Shown: in pieces, positions 9,701 through 17,774 of the stretch
How the letters are laid out: each line of letters begins with the position of its first letter
How positions within the stretch are numbered: the first letter of the stretch is position 1
Source of the DNA: a virus
Length of the DNA: 59,551 nt
Virus record (IMG/VR): IMGVR_UViG_3300025789_000004
Coordinates: 1 to 59,551 of that record
Direction: 5' to 3' (one strand)
Program-made: the position numbers and the translations under genes
The notes under the pieces: generated by a model
Database searches by the model: none
The model's input: the letters and a program-made list of their open reading frames with translations, nothing else
What the model was told of the DNA's origin: nothing

Positions 9701-11059
9701 GTTCCACGTCAGGGCGCTGCTTTCTTGCAGCACGGACCCCGAGTCGTACATGATCTGGCCCGCTGCGCCACCGCTCGTGGCTGTGGTGCCAACAATAAGT
9801 GTGCTTGGACCTGTTGCGCCAGTAGGCCCGGTCGGTCCGTTAGTTCCTGTAGGGCCGGTGGGGCCTGTCGGCCCATTAGTTCCTGCGGTTCCCGTAGGCC
9901 CGGTAGGCCCTGTGCTGCCTGCGGTTCCCGTAGGCCCGGTCGGCCCATTAGTTCCTGCGGTTCCCGTAGGCCCGGTAGGCCCTGTGCTGCCTGCAGTTCC
10001 CGTGGGGCCAGTAGGGCCGGTAGGTCCAGCAACGGTGGAGTTTGCACCCGTGGGACCAGTAGGTCCAGTAGGCCCCGTCGATCCGGTCGGACCAATGGGG
10101 CCAGAAAGATTGACGTTCCAGCTAGAAATCGTCCCAGTGCCAATAGTCGAAAAGACATTGACGTTCATAACGCCGCTGACGGCATTATAGCCCGTGACGA
10201 TGCCGAACATTTCGTATGAGGAACTGTATGCAATCGAGACAACCTGCCCGATTGTATAGGACAATCCGGTGCCTACGGTTAGCGTTTGCGACCCAGTTGC
10301 AATGGTCAGGCTGGTAGAACTAGTCGTAGCAAAAAGACTTCCCTGCGGACCCGTAGCGCCGGTTGGACCCGTAGGACCAACATTGCCAGTAGGTCCGGTG
10401 GGTCCCGCAATGCCAGTTGGGCCGGTAGGTCCATTGAAGCCGGTCGGTCCAGTGGGGCCATTTGCGCCAATAGGGCCAGTGGGTCCGGTAGGTCCAATAC
10501 CCGTAGGTCCAGTGGGTCCGGGCACACTCGATGCCGCGCCAGTGGGGCCAGTGGGTCCGATTGGGCCTACGGCACCATCAAGATTGATGGACCAAGATGC
10601 ATACGTACCAGATCCGCTGACCTCAAGGACGTTCACAACCATAACGCCAGTGGCGGAATTGTACGACACGATTGGGCCGGTCATCCAATTCGTTGCGCTG
10701 TTGGCGATGATTACCGACTGAGCAACCGTGTACGAAAGGCCGGTGCCGACCGTCAGGGTCTGTGTTCCGGTCGCAATTGTAAGCGTGCTGATACTGGTGG
10801 TCGGATACAGCGATCCCGAAGACCCCGTGGGTCCCGTCGGTCCAGTAGGGCCATTTGCGCCAGTTGGGCCGGTCATGCCAATAGGGCCAGTAGGGCCGGT
10901 GGGGCCAACGCTTCCAGTAGGTCCGGTCGGGCCAAGACCAAGAGCAGCAATCTGCGAAGTAGTAGCACGGGAAGACGTCCCGGCCTGCACGACTTCAATC
11001 AGTTCCGCCCCAGAGAGAGACGTTACAGCGGGAAGATTCGGAATCGTAGTATTAGACAT
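6743..11059 (-). CDS. Collagen-like tail fibre
   Basis: The protein has 1438 residues. It starts with a short anchor-like segment ([19 protein letters not shown]) that is repeated in the next small fibre gene. Three blocks of Gly-Pro-Thr triplets follow, separated by two related beta modules (SGSLYPTTS... and QGSLFATTS..., each ending in SW-x-V/I-NL). The distal half is Ser/Thr/Gly-rich with a second duplicated module beginning [13 protein letters not shown]. The last ~80 residues ([20 protein letters not shown] onward) resemble a trimeric tip. Collagen-type repeats form trimeric rods in phage fibres, so this is the likely main host-recognition fibre. Confidence 0.85.
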   Translation of the reverse strand: MSNTTIPNLPAVTSLSGAELIEVVQAGTSSRATTSQIAALGLGPTGPTGSVGPTGPTGPIGMTGPTGANGPTGPTGPTGSSGSLYPTTSISTLTIATGTQTLTVGTGLSYTVAQSVIIANSATNWMTGPIVSYNSATGVMVVNVLEVSGSGTYASWSINLDGAVGPIGPTGPTGAASSVPGPTGPTGIGPTGPTGPIGANGPTGPTGFNGPTGPTGIAGPTGPTGNVGPTGPTGATGPQGSLFATTSSTSLTIATGSQTLTVGTGLSYTIGQVVSIAYSSSYEMFGIVTGYNAVSGVMNVNVFSTIGTGTISSWNVNLSGPIGPTGSTGPTGPTGPTGANSTVAGPTGPTGPTGTAGSTGPTGPTGTAGTNGPTGPTGTAGSTGPTGPTGTAGTNGPTGPTGPTGTNGPTGPTGATGPSTLIVGTTATSGGAAGQIMYDSGSVLQESSALTWNNTSKQLTAVGNVTIGGAATSAPAWSTNGISLIQSPATFTDTTTAASGNITTAYMNLLGTQTYASANATGVGTVSIGYLYGTYFQAPAVGSFVSVNNPAAIGADSAIINGTFIQNGGVFSSNSGSFNTTISCGIGNMTIGSTSSGALLLGTATTGTINLGSTVSGAMTVNFGGNFALSGAATKTITIGGSGTTGAISLGISTGNSTTNISTGAVTSGNTKTVNIGNNGTSGSTTAIAIGSAAGTSTTTLNGVVTAPTSISSPSIGITSNSTTTTLQGSASAAATTYTLPASAPSSNGYVLSSTTGGVMSWIPVSGSGTVTSVSGSGGTTGLTLTGGPITTSGTLTLGGTLAVANGGTGVTTSTGTGSVVLSNSPTLVTPALGTPTAIVLTNATGLPLSTGVTGTLPVGNGGTGLTSLASGYIPYGNGSSALASTSNFTFSGTSLSSPFYIASGSILSALSAGAYSYGTLGYSDTGIFASYTLSTNSYVQTILQNTNNGAAASVDHIVSNNLGTSTTYYGDFGMNSSGFTGSGSLNLANAVYLYSNSGDLVLGTATSNPIHFVVNSGTTDAVVIATTGKTTFQASSTTAASINLTPGTAPTSPVNGDIWATTAGVYAQVNGSTVGPFGTGGGGGTLTVGTTATSGGAAGQIMFDTGSVMSESSSLTFASATRKLTVGGPINIAAGTSNSYTAWNTSGINMIQSAATFTDTSTGTSGTVNTAYMNSFGAQTYAAASTGVTVNTLYGTYFTAPLAGTNVTAGQKYAVGADSLNVTGTFLASAGSFSISLTSTTLQIGSTVGTISIGLATTSGPISIGGTNHTGTLTFGQSLVSQTTNIQAGATSSGNTKTINLGTGGASGSTTTINIGSTAAPGALVHNGSYQPLTIATTSGSTITPTAGTTNQYNVTALAASATIAAPSGTPVDGQRLTIRFKDNGTAQALTWTTTSGAYRAVGVALPTTTVISKVLYVGCIYNSQDSFWDVVAVAQQ
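9880..10010. repeat. 72-bp tandem repeat in the collagen-like region
   Basis: A 72-base unit starting at 9880 restarts at 9952 and is identical for about 42 bases before diverging. It encodes 24 residues of Gly-x-x triplets. In-frame slippage here would lengthen or shorten the fibre rod without a frameshift. Confidence 0.75.
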
Positions 11060-11071
11060 TTATTCCCGCCC

Positions 11072-11341
11072 CTATGTAGAGCTGACAGTTTGCCATCCAG
11101 TGGGGGTGTATACACACATCTTGCCAAGAGTTGTATCGTAAACAACAGCCCCTACGCTAGTGATAATAGCGTTTTTCTGAGCGGTTGTGTATTGCGGAAG
11201 TAGGATAGGCACTGGAGACGGAACGGAGTTGATCTGGTTTACCGTCACGCGCACCGATGTGCCAGACTGGACTGCCTCAAGGTATTCTACACCCGTGAGG
11301 GACGTCACAACGGGAAGATTCGGAATAGTCGTATTGGCCAT
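11072..11341 (-). CDS. Short fibre-type protein sharing the fibre anchor segment
   Basis: The protein has 89 residues from the ATG at 11341, which follows a GGGGAT ribosome site. Its first ~25 residues ([19 protein letters not shown]) are nearly the same as the N-terminus of the 1438-residue fibre next to it. The rest contains TTAQKNAIITSVGAVVYDTT and ends VYTPTGWQTVSST, a common fibre-end motif. The two proteins may share one attachment site on the virion. Confidence 0.75.
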   Translation of the reverse strand: MANTTIPNLPVVTSLTGVEYLEAVQSGTSVRVTVNQINSVPSPVPILLPQYTTAQKNAIITSVGAVVYDTTLGKMCVYTPTGWQTVSST

Positions 11342-11342
11342 A

Positions 11343-12077
11343 TTATATCCCCGTCTGCGGAACCTGTACGTAATTATACGGCAAGCCGACATCTGCAGTT
11401 ACAATTCGGCTTGTCCCAGTCAGAAGGCTGCCAGCTGGGATAGCCACATTTGACATGTACGTAAATGCCGTTGCGGTCGTCACGGTCACACTAAACAAGC
11501 CATCTGCCTCTTTGTTGGTGAGTCCGGCGGCAGAAATCTGCGCATTGGTAACAAGGCCGTGCGGAGAGGAGCACGTAACTGTAACCGTCGTAGTCCCAAT
11601 CGAAGACACTGACAGCAGCGGCAGTGCTGCACCGTACTTTACTGTGCCATTCAGAGGCATGATAGCGTTCTGATCCACGTCATTGGGAACGCCCAATGGC
11701 TGCGTGGTCATGTTCTGCCCATCTTGCGTCAACAGCGTCGTAGTGGACGGAACGGGGATGCCAGTCACGGAGTCATAAACGGTCGGGGCACTGATCGTGC
11801 TATAGTCAGTCTCTGCGCCCGCAAAGTCCTGCGTTCTAGGCTGGACAATCGGCACTGGATCCGCTGGCACCACAATAGCCCGCAACTGCTCCTGCGGGGT
11901 GTCGAGGCATCGGTCGCATACCAAGATGCGGATGTTCTGCAGAGCAGCACCGCGCCAATCGTACTGCCAATGTAGATCTACGTGATTATACCTAAATCCG
12001 CACCTGTCGCAAATCGCATGAGCCTGCGGATTGCTCGAATCTGTTCTGGCCCGCCCAGACCGGGAAGCATAGGCCAT
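11343..12077 (-). CDS. Putative tail protein with N-terminal double zinc-knuckle
   Basis: The protein has 244 residues. CDRCGFRY at residues 23-30 and CDRCLDTP near residue 54 form a four-Cys zinc site. A Pro/Thr-rich middle and a beta domain (TVTVTCSSPHGLVTNAQISA) follow. It overlaps the upstream adaptor gene by one base. I have seen the Cys-knuckle opening in structural proteins of short-tailed phages but cannot assign a role. Confidence 0.7.
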   Translation of the reverse strand: MAYASRSGRARTDSSNPQAHAICDRCGFRYNHVDLHWQYDWRGAALQNIRILVCDRCLDTPQEQLRAIVVPADPVPIVQPRTQDFAGAETDYSTISAPTVYDSVTGIPVPSTTTLLTQDGQNMTTQPLGVPNDVDQNAIMPLNGTVKYGAALPLLSVSSIGTTTVTVTCSSPHGLVTNAQISAAGLTNKEADGLFSVTVTTATAFTYMSNVAIPAGSLLTGTSRIVTADVGLPYNYVQVPQTGI

Positions 12078-13132
12078 TACCTATAATACCCTGAAACCAT
12101 TGGGGAAATATAATACTGCGCCGTTTCCACGTTCTGCTGGACGGCAATTTGATATGCCTCATCCGCCAGAGGCTTGAGCAGCGCCATCTTATCGGGTGAC
12201 CAGATCGACGCCAGACGCTGCGCTAGTCCGTACGCAAATGCCTCAAGGAAGTATCCGGGCATATTGACCGTTTGGCCATTGGTAAAGTTGGCGTCGTCAA
12301 TCTGGCCCACTTGGTAGTAGCTGAACGACGATTGGGTGCCGTCAGGAACTGGCCACAGGGTAACGGTACCGTTAATCAGACGATCCTGCCAATAGGTCGT
12401 AGGAAAGCCCTGCTGGTCCTTATTGGGATACGAGGCATACTCCGTGCGGCTAATCGGCAGGATCAGACGGTCAATCGACTGAGCGGTTTCGCCAATCATC
12501 TGGGAAATGGCAACCGTTTGAGAATTGTTAAGGTTATAGCTAACTCCCGAGATTGCCTCAGAAGAAACTGTTATAGAATTATTCAGAACCCAATTGCCGC
12601 CGCTTGTTGAAACAATATATGTTCCGCTAGGAATGGAATTGCCAGTGATGGCCATTCCTACTGCCACCGAACCGCTGTTCGTGCTTGATACCGTCAGAAC
12701 ACCGGCGGTGATGGATCCAGTAAACGAAGCATTGTTTACGGAAGTAATCGTAGTACCATTGGTAATGGATTGACCAGATATTACTGTTCCAGATGAAAGA
12801 TAGACATTGTTTGTAACAGTCAGCGTCGTGCCATTGATATAGCCGGTGAACACTGTGCTGCCTGTGGTCACATAGGCATCAAGCATGACGATATTGTTGC
12901 TGGGAACAGAGTACGTGGATTGGCCTTGCACAAGCGGAATGCTCTGCAGAGTCACCATCCAAAGGTTTACACCTTCAGATGACCAACGCCCCAGCAGCAG
13001 GTTTGCGGCCATACGGGCCGATTCCATGTGCTGCTGGGTAATGGCAGTGTTTCGGATCCCGCACAGATTGAATGCGTACAGGACCAACTCGCCCAATGAC
13101 GGGTTGTAGTTATAGGTGCCACTCGCCGTCAT
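12077..13132 (-). CDS. Second adaptor-like protein with inserted beta domain
   Basis: The protein has 351 residues. The N-terminus (SLGELVLYAFNLCGIR, then ESARMAANLLLGRWSSEGVN) and C-terminus (PGYFLEAFAYGLAQRLASIW) are the helical parts of tail-tube/adaptor proteins. Between them sits a ~110-residue insert made of repeated beta units (FTGYINGTTLTVTN and FTGSITAGVLTVSS). The insert is probably surface exposed. The presence of two adaptor-type genes suggests stacked rings between portal and tail. Confidence 0.65.
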   Translation of the reverse strand: MTASGTYNYNPSLGELVLYAFNLCGIRNTAITQQHMESARMAANLLLGRWSSEGVNLWMVTLQSIPLVQGQSTYSVPSNNIVMLDAYVTTGSTVFTGYINGTTLTVTNNVYLSSGTVISGQSITNGTTITSVNNASFTGSITAGVLTVSSTNSGSVAVGMAITGNSIPSGTYIVSTSGGNWVLNNSITVSSEAISGVSYNLNNSQTVAISQMIGETAQSIDRLILPISRTEYASYPNKDQQGFPTTYWQDRLINGTVTLWPVPDGTQSSFSYYQVGQIDDANFTNGQTVNMPGYFLEAFAYGLAQRLASIWSPDKMALLKPLADEAYQIAVQQNVETAQYYISPMVSGYYR

Positions 13133-13142
13133 TGGCTATTCC

Positions 13143-13958
13143 TTACAGAGTGCCGTCGTTTTTGATCAAGTACCCGCCAATAAAACAACTCACGGAGCCG
13201 TTGATGCCGCCACTGTTGGTCTTTGCTTGCCACTGCAGGTCGCAGCCAGCCGAGTAAGGGATGGGGACGGTGAAGGGGATGTTGAAGAAGCCCGTGGAGA
13301 ACGGGGAAATCTGGGCCTGCTGCGTGTTCTGGTTATGCGGGATCGAGTACCCGTTCAGGACCAGAGTGGAGGGCAGGTTGTAGAATTCCTGCGTCTGGAA
13401 CAGAACCGCCTGATTGGCGAGCGTGCTATTAGCCTGAAGCAGGGTCTGGTAGAAGGTGTAACCGTTGGGAACAGTGTACACCGCCATCTGCGTCTGGCCA
13501 AAGCCGGGGTTGATCTGGCCATACACTGTCGTGCTGACTTTGGCCGTGATCGTGCCGACGTTGGAGAAGTTGGTGCAGTACAGGCCATTGACGCGGAGGT
13601 AGGAGTTTACCGACGTGACGGCGGTCGTGCCATTCAGTGTCAGCGTTTCCGACTGCAGGTTGAAGTTTGCGTCCAGACCAGAGATGAATACAACCCCGGT
13701 GTCTGACGTGCTCGAACTCGCGAGGGTAAGCTGCGATGCGGTAGACAAGTAGGTGTAGTTGTTCTGCGTGGCGTTGTTGGCCCCTTCCCAGACGGTCTGG
13801 GGAGTAGTGGTATTGCCAATTCCCGATGAATAACCGAAGATAGCAACCGGCTGATGAAACGTAATCTGGCCACGTCCGACTTGCAGATCAAATGGCTCAT
13901 TCCGGCCAGTGCGAGTGATCGACGGACTAACGGTCCCGGTGGTAACAAAAGCTGACAT
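13143..13958 (-). CDS. Virion structural protein, beta-rich
   Basis: The protein has 271 residues with no cysteine-rich or enzymatic motif. It has long strand-like stretches such as TSDTGVVFISGLDANF and GYTFYQTLLQANSTLANQAV, and a Pro-rich IPFTVPIPYSAGCDLQWQAK segment. It lies between the capsid-end terminator region and the adaptors. A neck, tail or head-decoration role is likely by position only. Confidence 0.7.
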   Translation of the reverse strand: MSAFVTTGTVSPSITRTGRNEPFDLQVGRGQITFHQPVAIFGYSSGIGNTTTPQTVWEGANNATQNNYTYLSTASQLTLASSSTSDTGVVFISGLDANFNLQSETLTLNGTTAVTSVNSYLRVNGLYCTNFSNVGTITAKVSTTVYGQINPGFGQTQMAVYTVPNGYTFYQTLLQANSTLANQAVLFQTQEFYNLPSTLVLNGYSIPHNQNTQQAQISPFSTGFFNIPFTVPIPYSAGCDLQWQAKTNSGGINGSVSCFIGGYLIKNDGTL

Positions 13959-13959
13959 A

Positions 13960-14133
13960 TTACTCGCCCTTCTTGTGGCCAGCGCGGGCCGCTGCTACGT
14001 TGTCTACTAGATTTGGGTAAGGCCGTCCAGCGGCTCTTGCTCGCGCCTTGGCATCTTGCACGCTTTTGCGGTTCAAATGCTTGTGCTCAGCATCGCTAGG
14101 CGCTTCCGTTTCCCAGAACGGCTTCTTCAGCAT
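13960..14133 (-). CDS. Small basic protein, function unknown
   Basis: The protein has 57 residues from the ATG at 14133, which overlaps the previous stop (ATGCTGA) and follows GGGA. It is rich in Lys, Arg and Ala, with DAKARARAAGRPYPNLVDNV in the middle and GHKKGE at the end. An upstream GTG at 14145 is possible but lies in the preceding gene. Confidence 0.6.
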   Translation of the reverse strand: MLKKPFWETEAPSDAEHKHLNRKSVQDAKARARAAGRPYPNLVDNVAAARAGHKKGE

Positions 14134-14396
14134 TTTACGTCCCACCGCTTCAGCGCCAGATTGATCCGGCTGTTCGGGTCATGCGCCGTTTTGGGCGATG
14201 CCAAGCTATGCTTGAGTCCGCACATCCGAGTCCTAAAATTCTCACGCCGTTGCGCAGCTTCTGGACTATGCTCAGCTTCAGATGCGGTCACAGGGCGCTT
14301 GATGTTGTGACCTTCCGCGCGCAGTGATGCGCGGCCCTTATCATTCAATCCACCAGCCGGGGATTGGCCTTCTTTGCGCTGCCAAGTGTCAGACAT
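14127..14396 (-). CDS. DUF6321-like small protein
   Basis: The protein has 89 residues from MSDTWQRK. The signature SPAGGLNDKGRASLRAEGHN, then a Pro-Val segment and RRENFRTRMCGLKH, matches a small phage family I recall as DUF6321. Function is unknown. It sits just downstream of a terminator that follows the capsid-proximal genes. Confidence 0.65.
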   Translation of the reverse strand: MSDTWQRKEGQSPAGGLNDKGRASLRAEGHNIKRPVTASEAEHSPEAAQRRENFRTRMCGLKHSLASPKTAHDPNSRINLALKRWDVKC

Positions 14397-14416
14397 TGCA
14401 ATCTCCATAGCAAAAC

Positions 14417-14434
14417 GGGGGCCGTTAAGCCCCC
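14417..14434 (-). terminator. Intrinsic terminator downstream of the capsid genes
   Basis: GGGGGC and GCCCCC pair around a six-base loop. Reading leftward the stem is followed by GTTTTG. It lies after the stop of the 131-residue basic protein (14463), so it would end or attenuate capsid-region transcription. Confidence 0.65.
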
Positions 14435-14462
14435 GCTCGCTTTTTAATGGACTAGATTGGCC

Positions 14463-14858
14463 TCAGAGGCCATCCATTTCCATGTCCAGCTTACGGCCCT
14501 TGGGGACTTCAGCCTTGGCAGCCGACGAGAACGGGTGCGATTCACACGAACCACCCGACTTGCGCGGCTTGCGGCCCATGTGATGCTCGGCCTTTTCACC
14601 ATGCATTTCTACATGCTTCTTGCCGACCATGCCGCCACGCTTGCGCTTTTCGCGCCCCATGGTCGATTCGTGCTCAGGACCCATGCCTTCTGCACACTTG
14701 CCGCCCGACTTCCGCTTGGCGCGGCCACCGCGCTTACGCTCTTCGGCCTCACGGTCGATTTCGCGCGCGTTGGTACGTGCTTCCGGGTGGTCGTGCAGGT
14801 CTTTTTCAGCTTCATTCACACCGCCAGTGTTACGGTGCTTGCGCATGTGGCTTTTCAT
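14463..14858 (-). CDS. Basic protein with repeated K-R/K-S-GG motifs
   Basis: The protein has 131 residues and is very rich in Lys, Arg, Gly and His. The motif recurs as ERKRGGRA, KRKSGGKC, KRKRGGMV and RKPRKSGGSC. It looks disordered and may bind DNA or an acidic protein surface. It follows the decoration-like gene and shares the motif with the proteins at 19310-20347 and 54214-58617, which suggests a common role in the virion. No enzymatic domain is visible. Confidence 0.75.
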   Translation of the reverse strand: MKSHMRKHRNTGGVNEAEKDLHDHPEARTNAREIDREAEERKRGGRAKRKSGGKCAEGMGPEHESTMGREKRKRGGMVGKKHVEMHGEKAEHHMGRKPRKSGGSCESHPFSSAAKAEVPKGRKLDMEMDGL

Positions 14859-14868
14859 TTAAGCCTCC

Positions 14869-15387
14869 TTAGTAGACGATGTTACCGTTGCCGGTGGTGT
14901 AGCTGTTGTAAGCCTGTGCGTACTTCACAACCAAGGTTGCAACGCCCGAGCCGGTATTCGTAGAAGTGACAACAATCTGAACGTCGGTCGGCCCGACGTT
15001 CAACCAGTTGGAAATCTGCGTAGCGCCGGTTCCGGGAGTCACAGTGACCTTGCCAAGGTTGGTGCCATCAACTGCACCAGCAGTGGTAAGTGCGGTAGCC
15101 GAAGCCGTGGTGCCGAAGCCCAAGGTCTTGGCGGTTCCCGTCCACCCAGTCGTCACAAACAGATCAATCGAGGTGATGAAGCTGTTTGCCGGAATCACCA
15201 GCGAGGTCGTGTAGACGCCTGCCGAACTTCCGTTAGTCGCCTGATAGATAACCTGCGCCTGAACCATATCGGTCCAACCAAGGTTCTGTTCACCGCTGCT
15301 GCCACCGACACCGGCAAGATTGCCGGTGCCATCGCTGTTAAGTACGTTCCCTGCGAACAGGGGACCAGTAAAGGCTGTAGCTGACAT
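14869..15387 (-). CDS. Putative capsid decoration-type protein
   Basis: The protein has 172 residues, mostly Thr/Gly/Val/Ala strands, ending VVKYAQAYNSYTTGNGNIVY. It lies 24 bases downstream of the major capsid gene. Small beta-rich proteins encoded directly after the capsid gene are often head decoration or cement proteins; the role here is inferred from that position. Confidence 0.6.
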   Translation of the reverse strand: MSATAFTGPLFAGNVLNSDGTGNLAGVGGSSGEQNLGWTDMVQAQVIYQATNGSSAGVYTTSLVIPANSFITSIDLFVTTGWTGTAKTLGFGTTASATALTTAGAVDGTNLGKVTVTPGTGATQISNWLNVGPTDVQIVVTSTNTGSGVATLVVKYAQAYNSYTTGNGNIVY

Positions 15388-15410
15388 ATTTAGTCTCCCT
15401 TACAGCACTA

Positions 15411-16325
15411 TTACGAGGTCGGGAACGAACCGTAGATCGAGCGCCAGTTGTAGTACCCAAACGAGTACCGCTCATAGCCCTTGACCAGCAGGTTGTCGGT
15501 CACAAAGTCCACCTGCATGTCGGTTTCGAACTTCACGCGTTCCATGTACGACAGACCGTCGATGTTGGTCAGCAGGAACCAAGCATACGACGAGGTCAGG
15601 AAGTCGTTGACCATGTAACCTTCAGGCAGGCCACCAGCAGTCGACAGGATCGCGTTCACGTCGTTGTCGGCAGTACCCGGACGCAGTTCCGTCTTCGTCA
15701 GACGAATTGCAACGGGTTCAAGCTGCGGCGGAACGATCAGCTTACGACCGCGAGCAAACACCTTCAGACCAGCCTGATCCTTGAAGTTCGTGCGGATTGC
15801 GATCATCGCATTCAGCAGCGTAGCTTCGTTCAGGTCAACCTGCGTCGAAGGAGTGTTAGCAACCGTACCACCGTCAATCGGGTGCGAAGCCGAGCACAGC
15901 GCAACGCCGTCAGCGCCGATAGCGGCGTTGTAGGTGGTGGCGGTGTTCAGAATGTTCGCGCCGTAGATTTCCTTGGTCTGCTGAAACGATTCAATCAGGC
16001 CGAGGTTCGACGGGTGGAACTGCGTCTTGTACAGGTTGTCGTCAATGGCCTTACGCGTGATGGCATAGCCCAGCGCAATTTCATTGTGCTCTTGGTTGTA
16101 GATGTAGCGTTCACCAGCACCATTGTCGAAGGAGGTCTGGCCGCCTTCAGTCTTAAGCTGGGCAAGACCGAGGTAACGCATTTCAGCGGTACGTTCGAGA
16201 GCCAGCTTCGAGTCGTGCTTCGTGAAGATCTTGTCGTACTGAGACGGAATCATCTCGTACTTGCCCTCAATCCCCCGGAGACCGGGGAGGAGAAGGTCTT
16301 TAATTGCTGAAAGATTAACAGCCAT
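15411..16325 (-). CDS. Major capsid protein
   Basis: The protein has 304 residues. It has the pattern of a HK97-fold capsid subunit without a long N-arm: LPGLRGIEGKYEMIPSQYDK at the start, an E-loop region around LKTEGGQTSFDNGAGERYIY, a spine helix (AIDDNLYKT and SFQQTKEIYGANILNTATTY), and the C-terminal NLLVKGYERYSFGYYNWRSI. AAGG precedes the ATG. It sits between a scaffold-type gene and decoration-like genes, the expected place. It also resembles Mu gpT-type head proteins. Confidence 0.8.
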   Translation of the reverse strand: MAVNLSAIKDLLLPGLRGIEGKYEMIPSQYDKIFTKHDSKLALERTAEMRYLGLAQLKTEGGQTSFDNGAGERYIYNQEHNEIALGYAITRKAIDDNLYKTQFHPSNLGLIESFQQTKEIYGANILNTATTYNAAIGADGVALCSASHPIDGGTVANTPSTQVDLNEATLLNAMIAIRTNFKDQAGLKVFARGRKLIVPPQLEPVAIRLTKTELRPGTADNDVNAILSTAGGLPEGYMVNDFLTSSYAWFLLTNIDGLSYMERVKFETDMQVDFVTDNLLVKGYERYSFGYYNWRSIYGSFPTS

Positions 16326-16338
16326 TGTGCCTTACTCC

Positions 16339-16956
16339 TTAGACGGCGGTCAGATTCTTGGTTTCGACGTTATTAAACGCCACAACCGCGTAGTTATATG
16401 CACCCGACGAAGTGCCGTTGGCACCCGGAGGGTTGGCGGGAAGCGACACAACACGGAACGGAAGCGTCGAAGTGGTCGCAGGAGTCACCGTGATGTCGAT
16501 GTAAGCGCCCGAGATACCCGTCGAGGTATTGCCGGTGCCGTAAGCGAACTGCACGTTCAGGCCGATCTGAGCAGCAGTCAGACCAGTCGAAGACGAACCG
16601 CTAACCTGCGCAAGGAACTGCGCATTCGGATCGTTGACGATGTAGGCTTCCGTAACGCCTTGGTTGGCGCTCGAAACGTCCGAACCCGGCCAATAGTTCG
16701 ACCAGACGGTGCGCTTCTGCGAAGTCGAGAGGTACTTGCAACCTTGGAAGATGCCAGCAATCGTGGTCGTGCCGGGGCCGGGGCCAGTGGTCACGCCAGC
16801 AATTGTGCCGTCCGAAAGACGAAACACTGGGTCGCCGTAGAAGATGTTCGCAGTATTGTAGTCAATTCCGCCAATCAGAGTAACCTGCTCATACGTAGGG
16901 GCCGAGCCGGTGCCACTGGACTGACGGAAACCGAAAGGGGCGTTGGTATTCGCCAT
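16339..16956 (-). CDS. Head protein of the MAN-x-NAPFGF type
   Basis: The protein has 205 residues and opens MANTNAPFGFRQSSGTGSAP, a start I associate with a head-decoration or structural family next to capsid genes. The middle (TTTIAGIFQGCKYLSTSQKR) is typical of it. AAGGA lies eight bases before the ATG. It is the first gene after the terminator at 17094-17114, so it and the capsid gene may form their own highly expressed transcript. Confidence 0.65.
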   Translation of the reverse strand: MANTNAPFGFRQSSGTGSAPTYEQVTLIGGIDYNTANIFYGDPVFRLSDGTIAGVTTGPGPGTTTIAGIFQGCKYLSTSQKRTVWSNYWPGSDVSSANQGVTEAYIVNDPNAQFLAQVSGSSSTGLTAAQIGLNVQFAYGTGNTSTGISGAYIDITVTPATTSTLPFRVVSLPANPPGANGTSSGAYNYAVVAFNNVETKNLTAV

Positions 16957-17093
16957 GTCGGGAATCCTTTTCAGGAAAGTCGTCGTCGCACACCGGGGCG
17001 ATTAAAGACTTGAAACTGGTTAAATCTCCACACCGAGGGAGATCGACTGTAACCCTGCTACTATTTAGGGCAGATTGTCAACTGCAAAATAAA

Positions 17094-17114
17094 GGGGCGG
17101 TAGTTAGCCGCCCC
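17094..17114 (-). terminator. Intrinsic terminator upstream of the capsid transcript
   Basis: GGGGCGG and CCGCCCC pair around a seven-base loop. In the leftward direction the stem is followed by TTTATTTT. It lies just after the stop of the 213-residue gene. About 140 bases of non-coding sequence separate it from the next start, room for a separate capsid promoter. A TTGACA on the minus strand at 17081-17076 may be its -35 element, but I see no convincing -10 at the right spacing. Confidence 0.85.
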
Positions 17115-17120
17115 TTATTG

Positions 17121-17762
17121 TTACTCTGGAATCGGAATTGATTCGTAAGAACGCTTAACCTTGACCAGCGACTGGTCCTTGTTGGTGCGCTCAAACTGAC
17201 CGCCTTCTGCCGAATTGAGTTGGGCTTCCTTCTGCCGGACCTGCCGACGGGCCTTGTTCAGTTCGATCAGACGCGCTTCATCACAAATTTCCTTGGGACG
17301 CTCCATAAGGATCATGCCCTTGCGCTCGATAACCGGATAGTTGCCTTCCAGAGGCATGTAGGCCGGGTGACGCGCAGTGGGGACGGCTTCCCAGCCTGCA
17401 CGAGCCAACTGCACCTGATAGGCCGGATCTTCTGCGCCAAGGAACGTCTTACGCTTCCATTCGTATTCCCAGCCTGCCGGGACGTCTTCCTTGTTGATGC
17501 GGAATTCATCAACGCCTTCGTCCATCTCGCCAAGGTGGTCACGCAGTTCAGCGGTACGACGAGCAGCGCGGGTGCGCGGATCTTCCTCACGCAGCGACGG
17601 GCGCAATTCCGGACGGACAATCGGAGTGGGAATAGGAGCCGGTTCAAAGGCTTCCTCCAAGACGTGCTGCATAGGCTCTTGCGCCGCTGCATTTGCCTTG
17701 ATTGACTGTTCAACTGCTTTTTTGACCTGCGGGGGACGCCCGCGCTTCGGTGGAATACCCAT
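17121..17762 (-). CDS. Head-operon protein, function unknown
   Basis: The protein has 213 residues. The N-terminus is basic (GIPPKRGRPPQVKKAVEQS), the centre has the conserved-looking INKEDVPAGWEYEWKRKTFL and PTARHPAYMPLEGNYPVIER, and the end is charged. This layout is familiar from phage head operons between scaffold and capsid genes, without a proven role. Confidence 0.7.
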   Translation of the reverse strand: MGIPPKRGRPPQVKKAVEQSIKANAAAQEPMQHVLEEAFEPAPIPTPIVRPELRPSLREEDPRTRAARRTAELRDHLGEMDEGVDEFRINKEDVPAGWEYEWKRKTFLGAEDPAYQVQLARAGWEAVPTARHPAYMPLEGNYPVIERKGMILMERPKEICDEARLIELNKARRQVRQKEAQLNSAEGGQFERTNKDQSLVKVKRSYESIPIPE

Positions 17763-17774
17763 AATCTAATCTCC

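Noticed and set aside
9540-10190. Antisense frame with Gly-Pro-Val collagen-like repeats
   Set aside because: GGN-CCN-ACN codons read backwards give N-GT, N-GG and N-CC type codons, so an antisense collagen pattern appears automatically.
17059-17081. Capsid promoter with TTGACA at 17081-17076
   Set aside because: The position after the terminator is attractive, but no -10-like hexamer lies 16-18 bases away, so I did not list it as a promoter.
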